A stretch of DNA of 64,000 nt from Bacteroidales bacterium WCE2008 (GCA_900167925.1 FUZM01000003.1:310001-374000), one strand, 5' to 3'; positions 33,077 to 44,105 are shown, counted from the stretch's first letter. Made by a program: numbers and translations. Notes: a model not told the origin generated them from the letters alone.

Positions 33077-34384
33077 ATGAGTCTAGTAGCAATTGTAGGC
33101 CGTCCTAACGTCGGCAAATCAACCCTCTTCAACCGCCTGGTCGGAATGCGCCAGGCTATCGTCGACGAGACCGCCGGCGTGACGAGGGACAGGCATTATG
33201 GAAAATGTGAATGGTGCGGACATGAATTCTCGGTTGTCGATACCGGAGGCTGGTCTTCCGGAAGCGACGACGCTTTCGAAGAGGAAATCCGTAAACAGGT
33301 AATCATAGCCATCGATGAGGCTGACCTCGTGCTTTTCATGGTCGAGGCCGCCACTGGCATAACAGATTATGACGCCGAGATCGCCGACCTCTTGCGCAGA
33401 AGCAAGAAGCCGGTGCTTCTCTGTGTCAACAAAGTCGATTCCGGCGAGAAGCAGTATGACGCCTATCAGTTCTATTCTCTCGGACTTGGAGAGATATGGA
33501 GCATATCCGCAGCCAACGGCAGCGGCACCGGCGACCTGCTCGACGAGATAGTGCGTATCCTCCCGGAGGAGGCAGAGGCAGCCGATCCTTTCGCGGATCT
33601 GCCTCATGTCGCAATCGTCGGAAAGCCTAATGTCGGAAAGTCTTCGATGACCAACGCCCTCCTTGGAGAGGAAAGGAACATCGTCACTCCGGTTGCCGGC
33701 ACGACAAGAGATTCAATCTCTACGCATTACAACAAATTCGGCCATGAGTTCATTCTGGTCGATACCGCGGGAATGCGCCGCAAGAACAAAGTCAACGAAG
33801 ACCTGGAGTTCTACTCCGTCATGCGCGCCATCCGCGCGATCGAGCACTCCGACGTCTGCATCCTGATGATAGATGCCGCCAACGGCATGGAGACTCAGGA
33901 CATGGCCATCTTCAACCTTATCCAGAAGAACCGCAAGGGCTGCGTCATAGTAGTGAACAAGTGGGACGCCTTCGAGAAGGACAGCAACACGATGAGGCAG
34001 TATGAGCGCGGGCTGAAGGAAAGAATCGCCCCGTTCGACGACGTGCCTATCATCTTTACCTCCGCAATCAAGAAGCAGAGGATAATGGACGTTCTCGACG
34101 AGGTAAGCCACGTTTACCAGAACTACTCCCGCAAGATCCAGACTGCCCGCCTCAACGAGGCCATGCTCCCGGAGATCGAGAACTATCCGCCTCCTGCATG
34201 GAAGGGCAAATATGTCAAGATCAAGTTCATAACCCAGCTTCCTACGGCGGCTCCTTCATTTGCATTCTTCTGCAACCTGCCGCAGTATGTCAAGGATCCT
34301 TACAAGAGGTATCTGGAAAATAAGTTGAGGGAGCATTTCGACCTGAAAGGCTGCCCTGTACAGATCTACATGAGACAAAAATAG
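33077..34384 (+). CDS. der: Ribosome biogenesis GTPase Der (EngA)
   Basis: Double GTPase for 50S ribosome assembly. It has 435 residues with two G domains: GRPNVGKST with DTGGW, then GKPNVGKSS with [12 protein letters not shown] and NKWD are the G4 motifs. A C-terminal KH-like domain ([21 protein letters not shown]) follows. It is co-directional with engB, so two ribosome GTPases share this region. Confidence 0.97.
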   Translation: MSLVAIVGRPNVGKSTLFNRLVGMRQAIVDETAGVTRDRHYGKCEWCGHEFSVVDTGGWSSGSDDAFEEEIRKQVIIAIDEADLVLFMVEAATGITDYDAEIADLLRRSKKPVLLCVNKVDSGEKQYDAYQFYSLGLGEIWSISAANGSGTGDLLDEIVRILPEEAEAADPFADLPHVAIVGKPNVGKSSMTNALLGEERNIVTPVAGTTRDSISTHYNKFGHEFILVDTAGMRRKNKVNEDLEFYSVMRAIRAIEHSDVCILMIDAANGMETQDMAIFNLIQKNRKGCVIVVNKWDAFEKDSNTMRQYERGLKERIAPFDDVPIIFTSAIKKQRIMDVLDEVSHVYQNYSRKIQTARLNEAMLPEIENYPPPAWKGKYVKIKFITQLPTAAPSFAFFCNLPQYVKDPYKRYLENKLREHFDLKGCPVQIYMRQK

Positions 34385-34388
34385 AAGG

Positions 34389-34799
34389 CTATTCAACCTT
34401 CCTTATCTTCAATTGCTGTATCCGGTATGTGTCGTTTTTGATGCTGACGAAGATCGTCACTTCGAAGACTTCGCCGCCGGCGTTCAGCGTGCCCAGCGCA
34501 TACTTCATCGTGGAACGGCCGGCCGTATGTTCGATATCGAATGTCCTTGGAGTATAATTCTCGAAGAAGGATTTCATTATCTGCCTTGCCTGAGCCCTGG
34601 AAGTCTCGTTGGATTCAGAGAACACGGAGATTTCGAGATTGTCCGAGAACCACGCTGACAGCTTTTCCGCATCGCCCTGCCTTATGTATTTCGAGATCGG
34701 GATGAATACGTCGTAAGTATTGCTCTGCGCCCTGGATTCAGAGCACACGCCAAGCGCCAGAAGAATGGCGGATAAGATAAACAATACCTTTCTATTCAT
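34389..34799 (-). CDS. DUF4783 secreted protein
   Basis: A 136-residue protein with an N-terminal signal peptide (MNRKVLFILSAILLALGVCS) and a small alpha+beta domain of the DUF4783 (NTF2-like) type, seen in Bacteroidota: IPISKYIRQGDAEKLSAWFSDNLEI, QARQIMKSFFENYTPRTFDI, YRIQQLKIRKVE. Function is unknown. It converges on der with a 4-bp gap and diverges from rlmH. Confidence 0.8.
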   Translation of the reverse strand: MNRKVLFILSAILLALGVCSESRAQSNTYDVFIPISKYIRQGDAEKLSAWFSDNLEISVFSESNETSRAQARQIMKSFFENYTPRTFDIEHTAGRSTMKYALGTLNAGGEVFEVTIFVSIKNDTYRIQQLKIRKVE

Positions 34800-34852
34800 T
34801 TTCCTGTACTAAGATAGATGACTTATTTATTGCAAAATCCGAGCCACATTCA

Positions 34853-34860
34853 TATATTTG
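34853..34860 (+). promoter_or_regulatory. rlmH -7 box
   Basis: TATATTTG, with ATTG 20 bp upstream (34829-34832) as a near-consensus -33. The ATG at 34880 lies 20 bp downstream. Confidence 0.5.
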
Positions 34861-34879
34861 CCTAGACAGACCGGAAGTT

Positions 34880-35353
34880 ATGAAGATAACGCTGCTTACT
34901 GTAGGAAAAACTGATGTAAAATGGGTAAAGGAAGGCCTCGATCTATATGTTTCGAGACTTTCGCACTACGTCCAGTTCTCCCTGGTGGAGATTCCGGAAC
35001 TGAAGAACGTTTCCTCCTTCAGCCAGGCCCAGATAAAGGAAAAAGAAGGGGATCTCATACTGGCCGCCATCCGTCCGTCCGACGAGGTGATTCTCCTCGA
35101 CGAGCACGGCAAGGAATTCCGGTCTGTCGAGTTCGCCCGGTTCCTCGAAGAAAGGATGGCCAGAAGCGGACGCGACATGGTCTTCGTAATCGGAGGGGCC
35201 TATGGGTTTTCCCAGAAGGTCTATGAACGCTCGGACAGGAAGATGTCCCTTTCCGCGATGACATTCTCGCACCAGATGGTGAGAACGATTTTTGCAGAGC
35301 AGCTGTACAGGGCTTTCACGATCATGCGCGGAGAGCCGTACCACCACGAATGA
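34880..35353 (+). CDS. rlmH: 23S rRNA (pseudouridine-1915-N3) methyltransferase RlmH
   Basis: SPOUT-class methyltransferase for helix 69 of 23S rRNA. It has 157 residues. The SAM-binding knot is clear: FVIGGAYGFSQKVYERSD, LSLSAMTFSHQMVRTIFAEQLYRA and the C-terminal RGEPYHHE. The histidine kinase gene starts 4 bp after its stop and is likely co-transcribed. Confidence 0.97.
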   Translation: MKITLLTVGKTDVKWVKEGLDLYVSRLSHYVQFSLVEIPELKNVSSFSQAQIKEKEGDLILAAIRPSDEVILLDEHGKEFRSVEFARFLEERMARSGRDMVFVIGGAYGFSQKVYERSDRKMSLSAMTFSHQMVRTIFAEQLYRAFTIMRGEPYHHE

Positions 35354-35357
35354 CGCT

Positions 35358-38300
35358 ATGACGGAAAAAGTCGGCAACACAATAAAGAGAAACCTCTGGT
35401 TGATACTGCTGCTTGCAGCGGCAGTCCTGATTGCCGTGTCCGGCATCGCCAACAGAGGTACCGACATTACCGAATCCGTAGCCCACAGGGTGCAGAGGAT
35501 AGTCAATGCAAGGATGGATATCCTCGACCGGTATATCGGAGAGGCCGTCACCCAGGACCACCATCAGTGGCTCGACCTGGAAGGACTGCCCGAAGACATG
35601 GTCCTGTACCGTTACACCCGCGATACCCTGCAATCATGGTACAACCAGTTCACGGTCGATAACGACGACATCAGCAACCGTATGGTCTTCCAGCGGTTCC
35701 TCAACTTGAGAAACAATCTGGTCTCCCCTCTTGCCCAGGTCGACACGTCGGTCAATTACATGAACATCGGTCCGAAATGGTACCTGACCAAGGCAGCCAT
35801 AGCTCCGGACGGATGCAAGGTGATCGCCGGTCTCGAGATAAAGAACACGATGCTGACAAGTCCTGTCAACGGAATCAACAAGAAGCTCCGCGTCTCCGAC
35901 AGGTTCTCGATCTATCCGATAAGCTATTCAGGAGGAGCTACCATCTCAGTCGATGGAAGGCCCCTCATGAAGATAATCCAGGAAAATGCGAAGGTCAGCC
36001 CTCTGATGCCAGATCCGATCGCGCTCTGGATAGCCCTGCTACTTATCATTTCAGGCGCCCTTCTGTATCTGCATTACCATAAGTCGCTGCGTTCAATGTG
36101 GGCTGTGGCAGGATCTCTTACAATCCTGCTGATGGTATTCTACGTCATAGGTCGCGGACTCCAGAGCACTAACATGTTCTCTCCTACGATCTATGCAGAC
36201 GGACAGGCTTTCTACTCGCTTGGAGCGCTGCTCACATTCAACATCTGGATTACCCTGATGGTTTTCTGCGCATATATTTCCAGAAAGCCGCTTATCGCCT
36301 GGACCGCCCGGAAAGAAGGTACCGGAAGGCTCACCGTATTTACGGTCATTGTCGCTCTGGCCTTCGTCGGGATCTGCACATATACGCATCTGACCTTCAG
36401 CAGTCTTATCAAGAACTCCAACATCACTCTCGAGCTTTACAAGATCTACGGCATAAGCCAGTATACGGTCTACGTATATATCTCATACCTCGCCATGCTG
36501 CTGACTCTTCCGATGCTTATCCAGATGGCATGTCCGATGGTACAGAAGATGACCGGCCGGAAATTCAACATATTCAGCCGCAAAGGAAGGGCGGCCTTCT
36601 CCGTCCTGGCGGCAGTCTATCTTGTGGCGACGTCCTCCGTGACCGGATTCAACAGGGAAAAGAACAGAGTCGACATCTGGGCCAACAGAATGGCCATAGA
36701 CAGGGACCTCGGTTTCGAGATACAGCTCCGCGGAGTGGAGAATCCTATAGCGAACGATCCGCTTATATACCGGCTCATGACCGGGCAGAGGGACTATCAG
36801 GATATCATCCTCAACAGGATCACCGAGAACTACATGAACCGTATCGCCCAGAACTACGATATCACGATATATACTTTCAGGGAGGGCGAGGCCGATCCGG
36901 AAGCGATACGCCAGTTCCGGGAAGTGATGGAGAACGGAATCCAGATTTCCGATGATTCCCATTTCATGTACATGCGAAAGGCGAACGGCCGTCCGCAGTA
37001 TACGGGATATTTCTCATTCTTCTCGCCACAGACCGGAGTAAGCCAGATGATGATCGGAGTGGAATCCAAGGCGGACAAGGAAGACCGCGGCTATGCGTCT
37101 ATTCTCGGCAATCCGAACCCGGGTTCGATAGCTATCCCGCAACTCTATTCCTACGCGAAATATATTGACGGCAAGCTCGTCAGCTTCCGTGGAGACTACG
37201 CCTATCCTACAACCCTTTCCGGCCAGCTGAAAGAGGCCGTGGAAAGCAGCGAGAAATATAGCAATATCGACAAGTACGTGCACTTCATAAGCCATATCTC
37301 AGACGAGGATATGGTCATCATCTCCCGTCCGGGCGAAGATTTCTCGCAATTTCTGGTCGCCGGATTCATACTCCTTCTGCTGGCTTATTTCATCTCCTGT
37401 CTGGTTTCGGCATCCCAGCAGAAAAGGAGCGCCTTCGACAAGAACTACTACCGGTCAAGGATAAACTCGATTCTCTATATTTCGTTGATAGTGACCCTCG
37501 TCGTGATGGCCATAATCAGCGTGGTCTTCGTATATAACCGTAACGAGGCCAATATCCGCGCCCTGATGATCAACAAGATCGGAACTATCCAGTCGCTCAT
37601 GGAGGCCGAATGCGGCAGCTACAGCAATCTTTCCGACTTCGACAACCAGAGCTCGTCCGCGGTAATCCGCAGCATCGGAGACTATACCAAATCCGACATC
37701 ACCCTCTATACTACCGGAGGCAAAGCTTTCCTGTCCACCAGCCCCGAGGTCTTCGAAAGGATGATTCTGGGCTCCAGGACAAATCAGGAGGCCTACAAGA
37801 ACATAATGCAGCGCAACAAGCGCTATTTCATCCATAAGGAGAGATCAGGAGACAAATCTTTCTATGCCATGTACGCCCCGATCTTCAACCGAAACGGCCG
37901 TATGCTTGCGATCCTGTGCTCTCCATACACCAATTCCGGAATCGACTTCCGTACCGAAGCGACATTCCACTCCCTGTTCATCATTACCGTATTCTTCCTG
38001 CTTCTTATCATCACCCGCTTCGCCACTTCCAGCATGATCGACAGGATGCTGCACCCGCTTCTTACCATGGGCGAGAAGATGAACTCCGCAAGGACCCAGG
38101 GGCTCGAGTACATCATCTACGAAAGGGAGGACGAGCTCTCCACCCTTGTCCGGGCTTATAACCTTATGGTCCATGACCTCTCCGAGAGCAGCAAGATCGC
38201 GGCCCAGGCCGAAAGAGACAAGGCATGGAGCGAGATGGCCCGTCAGGTGGCCCATGAGATCAAGAATCCGCTTACTCCGATCAAGCTCCAGATCCAGAGA

Positions 38301-38936
38301 ATCATCCGTCTCAAGAGCAAGAATGATCCGACCTGGGAGGAGAAGTTTGACCAGATGACTCCTCTCATACTTGACAGCATCGACAATCTTACCGACACCG
38401 CCAACGAATTCTCCACCTTCGCCAAACTGTATAGCGAGGAGCCGGTGGACATCGACATCGACAAGATGATAAAGGACGAGGTAGCCCTGTTCGGAGACAG
38501 GGACAATCTCTCCATCGAGTATATAGGGCTGAAAGACACTAAGATCAACGGCCCTAAGCCTCAGCTCAAGCGAGTGATTGTCAATCTGCTGACCAATGCC
38601 GTCCAGGCCATCGACAACCAGCAGAAAGAGGATGCCGAGAGCGGCAAGGCCTCCAAGAAGGGTCAGGTACAGGTTTCCCTCCGCAACAGCTCGAGGGATG
38701 GCTTCATAGACATAGTCTTCGAGGACAATGGTCCGGGCGTCAATGACGAGAACCGCGGACGGTTGTTCACCCCTAACTTCACCACCAAGAGCAGCGGCAC
38801 GGGACTTGGCCTTGCCATGTGCAAGAACATCCTCGAAAGATGCGGAGCCGAGATCTCCTACAGCAAGTCCTTCACCCTCGGCGGAGCCTGCTTCACAGTC
38901 CGCTTTCCAAAAATCAGCACTACCGAGGGAGCATAA
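35358..38936 (+). CDS. Large NtrY-like membrane sensor histidine kinase
   Basis: I start it at 35358 (1192 residues, MTEKVGNTIKRNLWL); an earlier ATG at 35292 lies inside rlmH. Membrane segments: one at residues 13-31, a cluster of six between about 215 and 440, then two near 670-720 and one around 870. Extracytoplasmic regions lie between them. The C-terminus has a HAMP-like linker, H-box (ARQVAHEIKNPLTPIKL), N-box (VIVNLLTNAVQAID), G1 (VFEDNGPGVND) and G2 (GTGLGLAMC). The sequence HEIKNPLTPI is typical of NtrY. A likely partner is the sigma-54 activator at 54151..55296, but that is unproven. Confidence 0.88.
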   Translation: MTEKVGNTIKRNLWLILLLAAAVLIAVSGIANRGTDITESVAHRVQRIVNARMDILDRYIGEAVTQDHHQWLDLEGLPEDMVLYRYTRDTLQSWYNQFTVDNDDISNRMVFQRFLNLRNNLVSPLAQVDTSVNYMNIGPKWYLTKAAIAPDGCKVIAGLEIKNTMLTSPVNGINKKLRVSDRFSIYPISYSGGATISVDGRPLMKIIQENAKVSPLMPDPIALWIALLLIISGALLYLHYHKSLRSMWAVAGSLTILLMVFYVIGRGLQSTNMFSPTIYADGQAFYSLGALLTFNIWITLMVFCAYISRKPLIAWTARKEGTGRLTVFTVIVALAFVGICTYTHLTFSSLIKNSNITLELYKIYGISQYTVYVYISYLAMLLTLPMLIQMACPMVQKMTGRKFNIFSRKGRAAFSVLAAVYLVATSSVTGFNREKNRVDIWANRMAIDRDLGFEIQLRGVENPIANDPLIYRLMTGQRDYQDIILNRITENYMNRIAQNYDITIYTFREGEADPEAIRQFREVMENGIQISDDSHFMYMRKANGRPQYTGYFSFFSPQTGVSQMMIGVESKADKEDRGYASILGNPNPGSIAIPQLYSYAKYIDGKLVSFRGDYAYPTTLSGQLKEAVESSEKYSNIDKYVHFISHISDEDMVIISRPGEDFSQFLVAGFILLLLAYFISCLVSASQQKRSAFDKNYYRSRINSILYISLIVTLVVMAIISVVFVYNRNEANIRALMINKIGTIQSLMEAECGSYSNLSDFDNQSSSAVIRSIGDYTKSDITLYTTGGKAFLSTSPEVFERMILGSRTNQEAYKNIMQRNKRYFIHKERSGDKSFYAMYAPIFNRNGRMLAILCSPYTNSGIDFRTEATFHSLFIITVFFLLLIITRFATSSMIDRMLHPLLTMGEKMNSARTQGLEYIIYEREDELSTLVRAYNLMVHDLSESSKIAAQAERDKAWSEMARQVAHEIKNPLTPIKLQIQRIIRLKSKNDPTWEEKFDQMTPLILDSIDNLTDTANEFSTFAKLYSEEPVDIDIDKMIKDEVALFGDRDNLSIEYIGLKDTKINGPKPQLKRVIVNLLTNAVQAIDNQQKEDAESGKASKKGQVQVSLRNSSRDGFIDIVFEDNGPGVNDENRGRLFTPNFTTKSSGTGLGLAMCKNILERCGAEISYSKSFTLGGACFTVRFPKISTTEGA

Positions 38937-38985
38937 AACCGTTTAATCCCTATTTATTGGTATTGTCACTACCTAAAGTCGTATC

Positions 38986-39013
38986 TAAATTTGCAACATT
39001 AATTAACAATGTT
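38986..39013 (+). promoter_or_regulatory. Promoter and candidate operator of the second tetR-type gene
   Basis: TAAATTTG at 38986-38993 is the -7 box, with ATTG about 20 bp upstream. Just downstream, AACATT (38995-39000) and AATGTT (39008-39013) form a perfect 6-bp inverted repeat with a 7-nt AATTAAC spacer, covering the transcription start. This is consistent with TetR autoregulation. Confidence 0.5.
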
Positions 39014-39022
39014 CATTTTTAG

Positions 39023-39646
39023 ATGCAAGTCAAGAAAGACAGTACGCGCAGCCAGATACTCATTTCCGCAGAAAAAATATTTCTGCGTGACGGCTATTCC
39101 AAGGCCAGCATGAGAGCCATCGCTGACGAGGCATGTGTCAGCCTGGGCAACCTGTACAATTACTTTTCCTGCAAGGATGACCTGTTCAGGTCAATCGTCG
39201 CACCTGCCGTTGCCGACATGGAGGCTTTCCTGATGAACCATCACGATGAGAAGAACCTGGATCTGTTCAAGTCTTACATAGAAGGAGACGCGGACGAGCT
39301 GATATCCCTCCAGGCTGAAAGATACATGACCCTCCTGAAGAGACACCGCAAGGGGCTCGAGCTGCTGCTGACAAAGGCGCAAGGCTCCTCCCTGGAGCGT
39401 TTCAAGGACGATTTTACGGATGAATGCACCAAGAAAGTCATCGAATACATGGAGCTCACGTCAAAGAGATACCCTTCTTTCAAGACTGAATTCCACCCTT
39501 TCACATACCACGTGCAGACAGTATGGATGTTCGTGACGCTGGAAGAGATAATAAAACACAGGCTAAGCTACAAGGATACGAAAAAAGTAATTCAAGAATA
39601 CATCAAGTTTGAATATGACGGATGGAGAGACCTCTTTACAAGTTGA
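39023..39646 (+). CDS. TetR/AcrR family transcriptional regulator
   Basis: A 207-residue regulator. The N-terminal HTH runs through residues 8-55: SQILISAEKIFLRDGYSKASMRAIADEACVSLGNLYNYF. The C-terminal domain is a variable ligand-binding helix bundle. A strong terminator overlaps the stop codon, so it is a separate unit from the transporter genes that follow. Its likely target is that RND/LolA-like/barrel operon, by analogy with tetR-rnd pairs. Confidence 0.9.
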   Translation: MQVKKDSTRSQILISAEKIFLRDGYSKASMRAIADEACVSLGNLYNYFSCKDDLFRSIVAPAVADMEAFLMNHHDEKNLDLFKSYIEGDADELISLQAERYMTLLKRHRKGLELLLTKAQGSSLERFKDDFTDECTKKVIEYMELTSKRYPSFKTEFHPFTYHVQTVWMFVTLEEIIKHRLSYKDTKKVIQEYIKFEYDGWRDLFTS

Positions 39647-39662
39647 GGTCTCTCTTTTTTTT
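39625..39662 (+). terminator. Rho-independent terminator after the tetR-type gene
   Basis: GAGAGACCTC (39625-39634) pairs perfectly with GAGGTCTCTC (39645-39654), a 10-bp stem with a 10-nt loop followed by eight T. The stem starts inside the last codons of the gene. Confidence 0.9.
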
Positions 39663-39714
39663 GAACAAAAATGAAAAACGTTCGCTTTTGAAAACAATCA
39701 ATCATACATAAAAA

Positions 39715-42069
39715 ATGAAAATAGAACAAATCAACCAAAAGTTCGGCAGCCTTGCCGAGAAGCTTATCAAGCACAGGATACTGGTCCTGCTCCTGTTTGC
39801 CGTAATTGTCGTATTATCCGTCATCGGCATCAAAAAGATGGTCGTACAGACATCTTTCGACGACTATTTCATCGAAGGCGACCCGATGCTGGTGATGACA
39901 GATGAATTCAAGGCCCACTTCGGAAATGACTATTATGTCGGAATCCTGACAGAGACCGAAGACCACATTACAAAAGAAAGCCTCGAAACCATGAGGGCCC
40001 TTACCGACGAGCTAAAGGACAGCCTCTCCTATGTCGACAAGGTCACTTCCCTCACTGACATAGAGTTCATGGTAGGTAACGAAGAAGGAATGGAGATCCA
40101 GCAGATCGTCCCTGAAGTCATCCCTTCGGACCAGGCCGGCCTCGACGAAATAAAAGCCAAGATTGCCACCAAGCCGGAACAGGCACGCAAGCTTATCTCA
40201 AAAGACAGGAAACTTTCCTGGATCATGGTCAAGCTCCGCACCTTCCCGGAAGACAGCGTATGGAAAAAGACCACGACGGTCGCGCCTGATGTGCAGACCG
40301 GTGCAGAAGTGGCCAAGATCATAGAAAAACCTGAGTATGCTTCCCTGAACCCGAGGGCGACCGGAATGACCTACGTCAGCTATAAGAAGCTGGGATACAT
40401 CGGCGAAGAAATGGGCCGTCAGTGCCTGTGCGCGCTGATCATCTCCATCCTTGTCATGCTCATAATGACAAGGTCGTTCAAGGGAGTGATCGCACCTTTC
40501 ATCGGAACAGTCCTCGGACTGCTTATCACATTCGGAATCGCCGGAGGTACAGGCATGTATATGGACTCGACCTGCACGATGATTCCTGTGATACTGGCGT
40601 TCGCGGTATCAATCGCATATAACATCCACTTGTTCACATATTTCGGCAAGAGGATGCTGATCCACGGACAGCGCCGCAAGGCAATCATAGAGACGATAGC
40701 CGAGACCGGCTGGCCGATACTGTTCTGCGGTCTGACCACTATCGTGTCCCTCCTTTCGTTCCTCGTAATCCCGATCCGCCCTATTGCAGCAATCGGCCTG
40801 CTTACCGCAATGTGCGTGTTCTTCGTGATGACCACGACCGTCATAATAACCCCTATCCTCATATCAGTCGGAAAGAACAAGAAACCAAGAGAAAACTTCA
40901 ATGATGACAGCGACACCTGGGGTTCAAGGCTCATGGTAAGGCTCGGAGAGTTCAGCATGCGCAAATCCACCGTGATATGCTCGTTCTTCCTTATCGTCTG
41001 CATCGCTCTCGGTATCGGGTTCAAATGGGTAGAACCGGCATTCGACGTTGAGAAGACAATGGGAAGCAAAGTGCCATACGTCAAGGACATACTCGACGTG
41101 GGCTATTCAGAACTCGGATCCCTCTATACATATGACATGATGATCGAGTTCGAGAACGAAGGCGATGCCAAGCTCCCGGAGAATCTCATGAAGCTTGAGA
41201 AGCTCGAGGCCCAGGCAGCCAACTACAAGCTTACCAAGAGGACGACTTCCGTCCTTGACATAATCAGGGACCTCAACCGTACCCTCAACGGAAACGACCA
41301 GGAGTATTACAGGATTCCTGATTCGGAGGAAGAAATCGCCCAGATGCTTCTCCTTTATGAGAATGCGGGCGGTTCCGAGGCAGAATACTGGGTGGACTAT
41401 GATTACAAGCGCCTCCGACTGATGGTCGAGATCAGCGACTTCAACTCTGCCGAAGTAGAACGCGAGCTCAATGCTATCAGCCAGGCTTCTGCCGAGATCT
41501 TCCCTGATGCAAAGGTATCCGCCGTCGGCAACATCCCTCAATACACCACGATGATGCAGTATCTGGTACGCGGCCAGCTCACCTCATTCATGTTCTCCAT
41601 CATCATCATCGGTCTGATCCTCATGATCGTATTCCAGAGCGTAAAGATCGGTCTCATCGGCCTTATCCCGAACATCTTCCCGGCTATCTTCGTCGGCGGC
41701 TACATGGGCTGGTCCGGTATTCCTCTGGACATGATGACCGCCACCCTGATTCCTATGATCATCGGTCTCTCCGTCGACGACACCATCCATTTCATCAACC
41801 ATACGAAACTGGAGTATGACCGCACGGGCAAGTATCATCTGTCCATAAGACGAACCTTCAGGGTCGTAGGCGTCGCCATCGTGACGACGACGATCATCAC
41901 CTGCGCCGTATTTGCCGGATTCATCACTTCAGAATGCAACCAGCTCATCAACTTCGGTCTCCTTGCAGTGATCGGAATCGCGTCCGCACTCATTGCAGAC
42001 CTGTTCATCACCCCGGCGCTCATCCAGCTCTGCAAGGTTTATGGACCTGAGAAAGAAGATGAAGATTAA
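39715..42069 (+). CDS. RND superfamily (MMPL/SSD) transporter
   Basis: A 784-residue inner-membrane exporter, half the length of AcrB-type pumps and like the HAE3/HpnN group of lipid exporters. One N-terminal membrane helix (22-43) precedes a periplasmic loop, then five helices at about 235-400. A second set follows: one helix near 420-440, a periplasmic loop (440-620) and five more helices (about 625-775). Intramembrane acidic residues are seen in [13 protein letters not shown]. It is followed by a LolA-like and a beta-barrel gene, suggesting transport of lipids or hopanoid-like molecules to the outer membrane. The promoter is weak: TTTG at 39660 and CGCTTTTG at 39683. Confidence 0.9.
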   Translation: MKIEQINQKFGSLAEKLIKHRILVLLLFAVIVVLSVIGIKKMVVQTSFDDYFIEGDPMLVMTDEFKAHFGNDYYVGILTETEDHITKESLETMRALTDELKDSLSYVDKVTSLTDIEFMVGNEEGMEIQQIVPEVIPSDQAGLDEIKAKIATKPEQARKLISKDRKLSWIMVKLRTFPEDSVWKKTTTVAPDVQTGAEVAKIIEKPEYASLNPRATGMTYVSYKKLGYIGEEMGRQCLCALIISILVMLIMTRSFKGVIAPFIGTVLGLLITFGIAGGTGMYMDSTCTMIPVILAFAVSIAYNIHLFTYFGKRMLIHGQRRKAIIETIAETGWPILFCGLTTIVSLLSFLVIPIRPIAAIGLLTAMCVFFVMTTTVIITPILISVGKNKKPRENFNDDSDTWGSRLMVRLGEFSMRKSTVICSFFLIVCIALGIGFKWVEPAFDVEKTMGSKVPYVKDILDVGYSELGSLYTYDMMIEFENEGDAKLPENLMKLEKLEAQAANYKLTKRTTSVLDIIRDLNRTLNGNDQEYYRIPDSEEEIAQMLLLYENAGGSEAEYWVDYDYKRLRLMVEISDFNSAEVERELNAISQASAEIFPDAKVSAVGNIPQYTTMMQYLVRGQLTSFMFSIIIIGLILMIVFQSVKIGLIGLIPNIFPAIFVGGYMGWSGIPLDMMTATLIPMIIGLSVDDTIHFINHTKLEYDRTGKYHLSIRRTFRVVGVAIVTTTIITCAVFAGFITSECNQLINFGLLAVIGIASALIADLFITPALIQLCKVYGPEKEDED

Positions 42070-42095
42070 TTAATTCAACAAATAATATCGTACAT

Positions 42096-42869
42096 ATGAA
42101 AAACAGAATAATTATCGCAGCCCTCTGCGCTCTCGCATGCACCTCTGTCTTCGCCCAGGAGACCGGCCGCAGCATCATGCAGAAGGCAAAGGACAATCCT
42201 GACGGGGAGACCAGATATGCCCAGATGGAACTGACACTTATCAAGAAGAATGGCAGCAAGCGTGAGCGTAAGCTCGAGTCTTGGGCCAAGGATGAAGGCA
42301 AGGACACCAAGAAGATGATGTTCTTCACTTATCCCGGCGACGTCAAGGGCACCGGCTTCCTCACATGGGATTATGACCAGATCGGAAAGGAAGACGACAA
42401 ATGGCTCTATCTTCCTGCGATGAAGAAAACACGCCGTATCAGCGGGTCTTCATCCAAGACAGACTATTTTATGGGAACCGATTTCACCTACGATGACATG
42501 GGCAGCCGCAACGTCGACGAGGACGACCACAAGTTGCTTCGCTCGGAATCCCGCGACGGCCATGACTGCTGGGTGATCGAATCAGTCCCGAAGAATAAGA
42601 GAGAAATATACTCCCGCAAGGTTACATGGATAGCAAAAGACTGCCTGAAGGCCGTACGTGTCGAGTTCTATGACAAGCTCGACGCGCTGCACAGAGTTCT
42701 CACCGTAAGCTCCATCAACAAAGTCCAGGGATTCTGGACAAGCCAGCACATGGAGATGGAGAATGTGCAGACCGGCCACAAGACAGTGATAGAGGTCAAG
42801 AATCCAAGCTATGACATCAAGCTGGATGCTAACCTGTTCACCGTAACCAAACTGGAGAAAGGATTATGA
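42096..42869 (+). CDS. LolA-like outer membrane lipoprotein-sorting protein
   Basis: A 257-residue periplasmic protein with a signal peptide ([21 protein letters not shown]). The body fits the LolA_like/outer-membrane lipoprotein-sorting family: [60 protein letters not shown] and [10 protein letters not shown]. Such proteins form an open beta-barrel that carries a lipid across the periplasm. It shares a 4-bp ATGA overlap with the next gene. Its place after an RND exporter suggests it takes lipid cargo from the pump. Confidence 0.88.
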   Translation: MKNRIIIAALCALACTSVFAQETGRSIMQKAKDNPDGETRYAQMELTLIKKNGSKRERKLESWAKDEGKDTKKMMFFTYPGDVKGTGFLTWDYDQIGKEDDKWLYLPAMKKTRRISGSSSKTDYFMGTDFTYDDMGSRNVDEDDHKLLRSESRDGHDCWVIESVPKNKREIYSRKVTWIAKDCLKAVRVEFYDKLDALHRVLTVSSINKVQGFWTSQHMEMENVQTGHKTVIEVKNPSYDIKLDANLFTVTKLEKGL

Positions 42870-44095
42870 AAACCTTTTTCATGTCATTGCTGTGCCTCCT
42901 CTGCCTTCCTGCGTTCGCGCAGGAGGACGGGGACGGGCTCATCGTAAAAGTCAAAGGCTTCGTCGATACGTACCATGCGATGAGGGCTTCTTCTCCCAAC
43001 GACTGGATGGCGTCGCACACCAGGATCCGCGGAGAGGTCACGCTCGAGAAAGACAATTCCGGACTGTTCGCCTCGACGAACATTGTCTGGAATCCGATAC
43101 TTGAAAGCGAGTCAGGATTCTTCCTCAGGGAAGCCTATCTGTATTATACTCCGTCCGAATGGGACATCCGCGCCGGCCGCCAGATAATAACCTGGGGAGT
43201 GGCCGATGCCCTCAGGCTTACTGACATCATCTCTCCGATGGATTACACTGAGTTCCTTGCGGAGGACTACGATGACATCAGGGTCCCGGTAAATGCTCTA
43301 AGGGTAAGATATGTGCAGTCAGGATGGAGTGCGGAGGCAGTGGTCGTCCCGGTATGCTCATGGTTCACCCTTCCGCTGGATCCGGAGAATCCATGGTCCG
43401 TATCCCTGCCGGGAGTGAATATTCCTTATTCAGTCAACCTTTCGGGGACTCCTGATAAGAAACTGAAGAATCTCGAGGTCGGAGGACGTTTCAGCGCCTA
43501 CTCGAACGGGATTGACTTCTCTCTCTGCGCTTTGCTGACATGGAACAAGATGCCTGTCATCAAGAAGACTCTCCTTGACGGCCCGGAACTCGTCTGCACC
43601 GGCGAGTATCGACGGATGACGATGGTAGGCGGAGATGTTTCGATCCCTTTCGGACAGTTCGTGTTCAGGGGCGAAGTGGCGGAGTATTTCAATGAGGCCC
43701 AGGATCCTGCCACAGGCGTGGATGTCGTCCGGAAGAACTCCACGAATGCCCTTGCGGGACTTGACTGGTTCGGTCCGGCCGAATGGTCTGCAGGAGTGCA
43801 GTATTCGCATAAGTACGTGGCCGGAAACCTGACCGGGACGTCGGTCTTCCGCAACAGCGGAATGGCGACTGTGAGGCTCTCGAAAGACCTGCTGCGCAGT
43901 ACCCTGAAACTTTCGACGTTCGCGTACATAGATGTCACTAACGGCGGCGTCTTCAACCGTCTCTCGGCAGACTACGCAGTTACGGACACGATACATGCCA
44001 TCTTGGGATACGACCTTCTCCAGGCCGACTCCGGCATGTTCCTCATGTACGACAAGAATTCAGAAATCTGGATTAAGCTCAAATACAGCTTCTAA
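42866..44095 (+). CDS. DUF1302-like outer-membrane beta-barrel
   Basis: A 409-residue protein with a signal peptide ([19 protein letters not shown]). It has alternating-pattern strands, an [28 protein letters not shown] segment typical of DUF1302/porin-like proteins, and a closing strand ending KLKYSF at the C-terminus. It is likely the outer-membrane partner of the RND and LolA-like proteins. The last seven codons lie within the 22-bp direct repeat (44073-44094), where a defence island inserted. The gene is intact; the stop is TAA on this side but would read TAG with the native right flank. Confidence 0.8.
   Translation: MKTFFMSLLCLLCLPAFAQEDGDGLIVKVKGFVDTYHAMRASSPNDWMASHTRIRGEVTLEKDNSGLFASTNIVWNPILESESGFFLREAYLYYTPSEWDIRAGRQIITWGVADALRLTDIISPMDYTEFLAEDYDDIRVPVNALRVRYVQSGWSAEAVVVPVCSWFTLPLDPENPWSVSLPGVNIPYSVNLSGTPDKKLKNLEVGGRFSAYSNGIDFSLCALLTWNKMPVIKKTLLDGPELVCTGEYRRMTMVGGDVSIPFGQFVFRGEVAEYFNEAQDPATGVDVVRKNSTNALAGLDWFGPAEWSAGVQYSHKYVAGNLTGTSVFRNSGMATVRLSKDLLRSTLKLSTFAYIDVTNGGVFNRLSADYAVTDTIHAILGYDLLQADSGMFLMYDKNSEIWIKLKYSF
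44073..44094. repeat. 22-bp direct repeat, left copy (attL-like)
   Basis: Identical to 54132-54153. The core is AAGCT-CAAATAC-AGCTT: two perfect 5-bp inverted arms around a 7-bp spacer, as in tyrosine-recombinase core sites. It lies within the last codons of the beta-barrel gene and ends with the first two bases of the stop codon. The flanks beyond the repeat differ (A/C on the left, AT/GA on the right). Confidence 0.85.
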
Positions 44096-44105
44096 TACTA
44101 TATGT

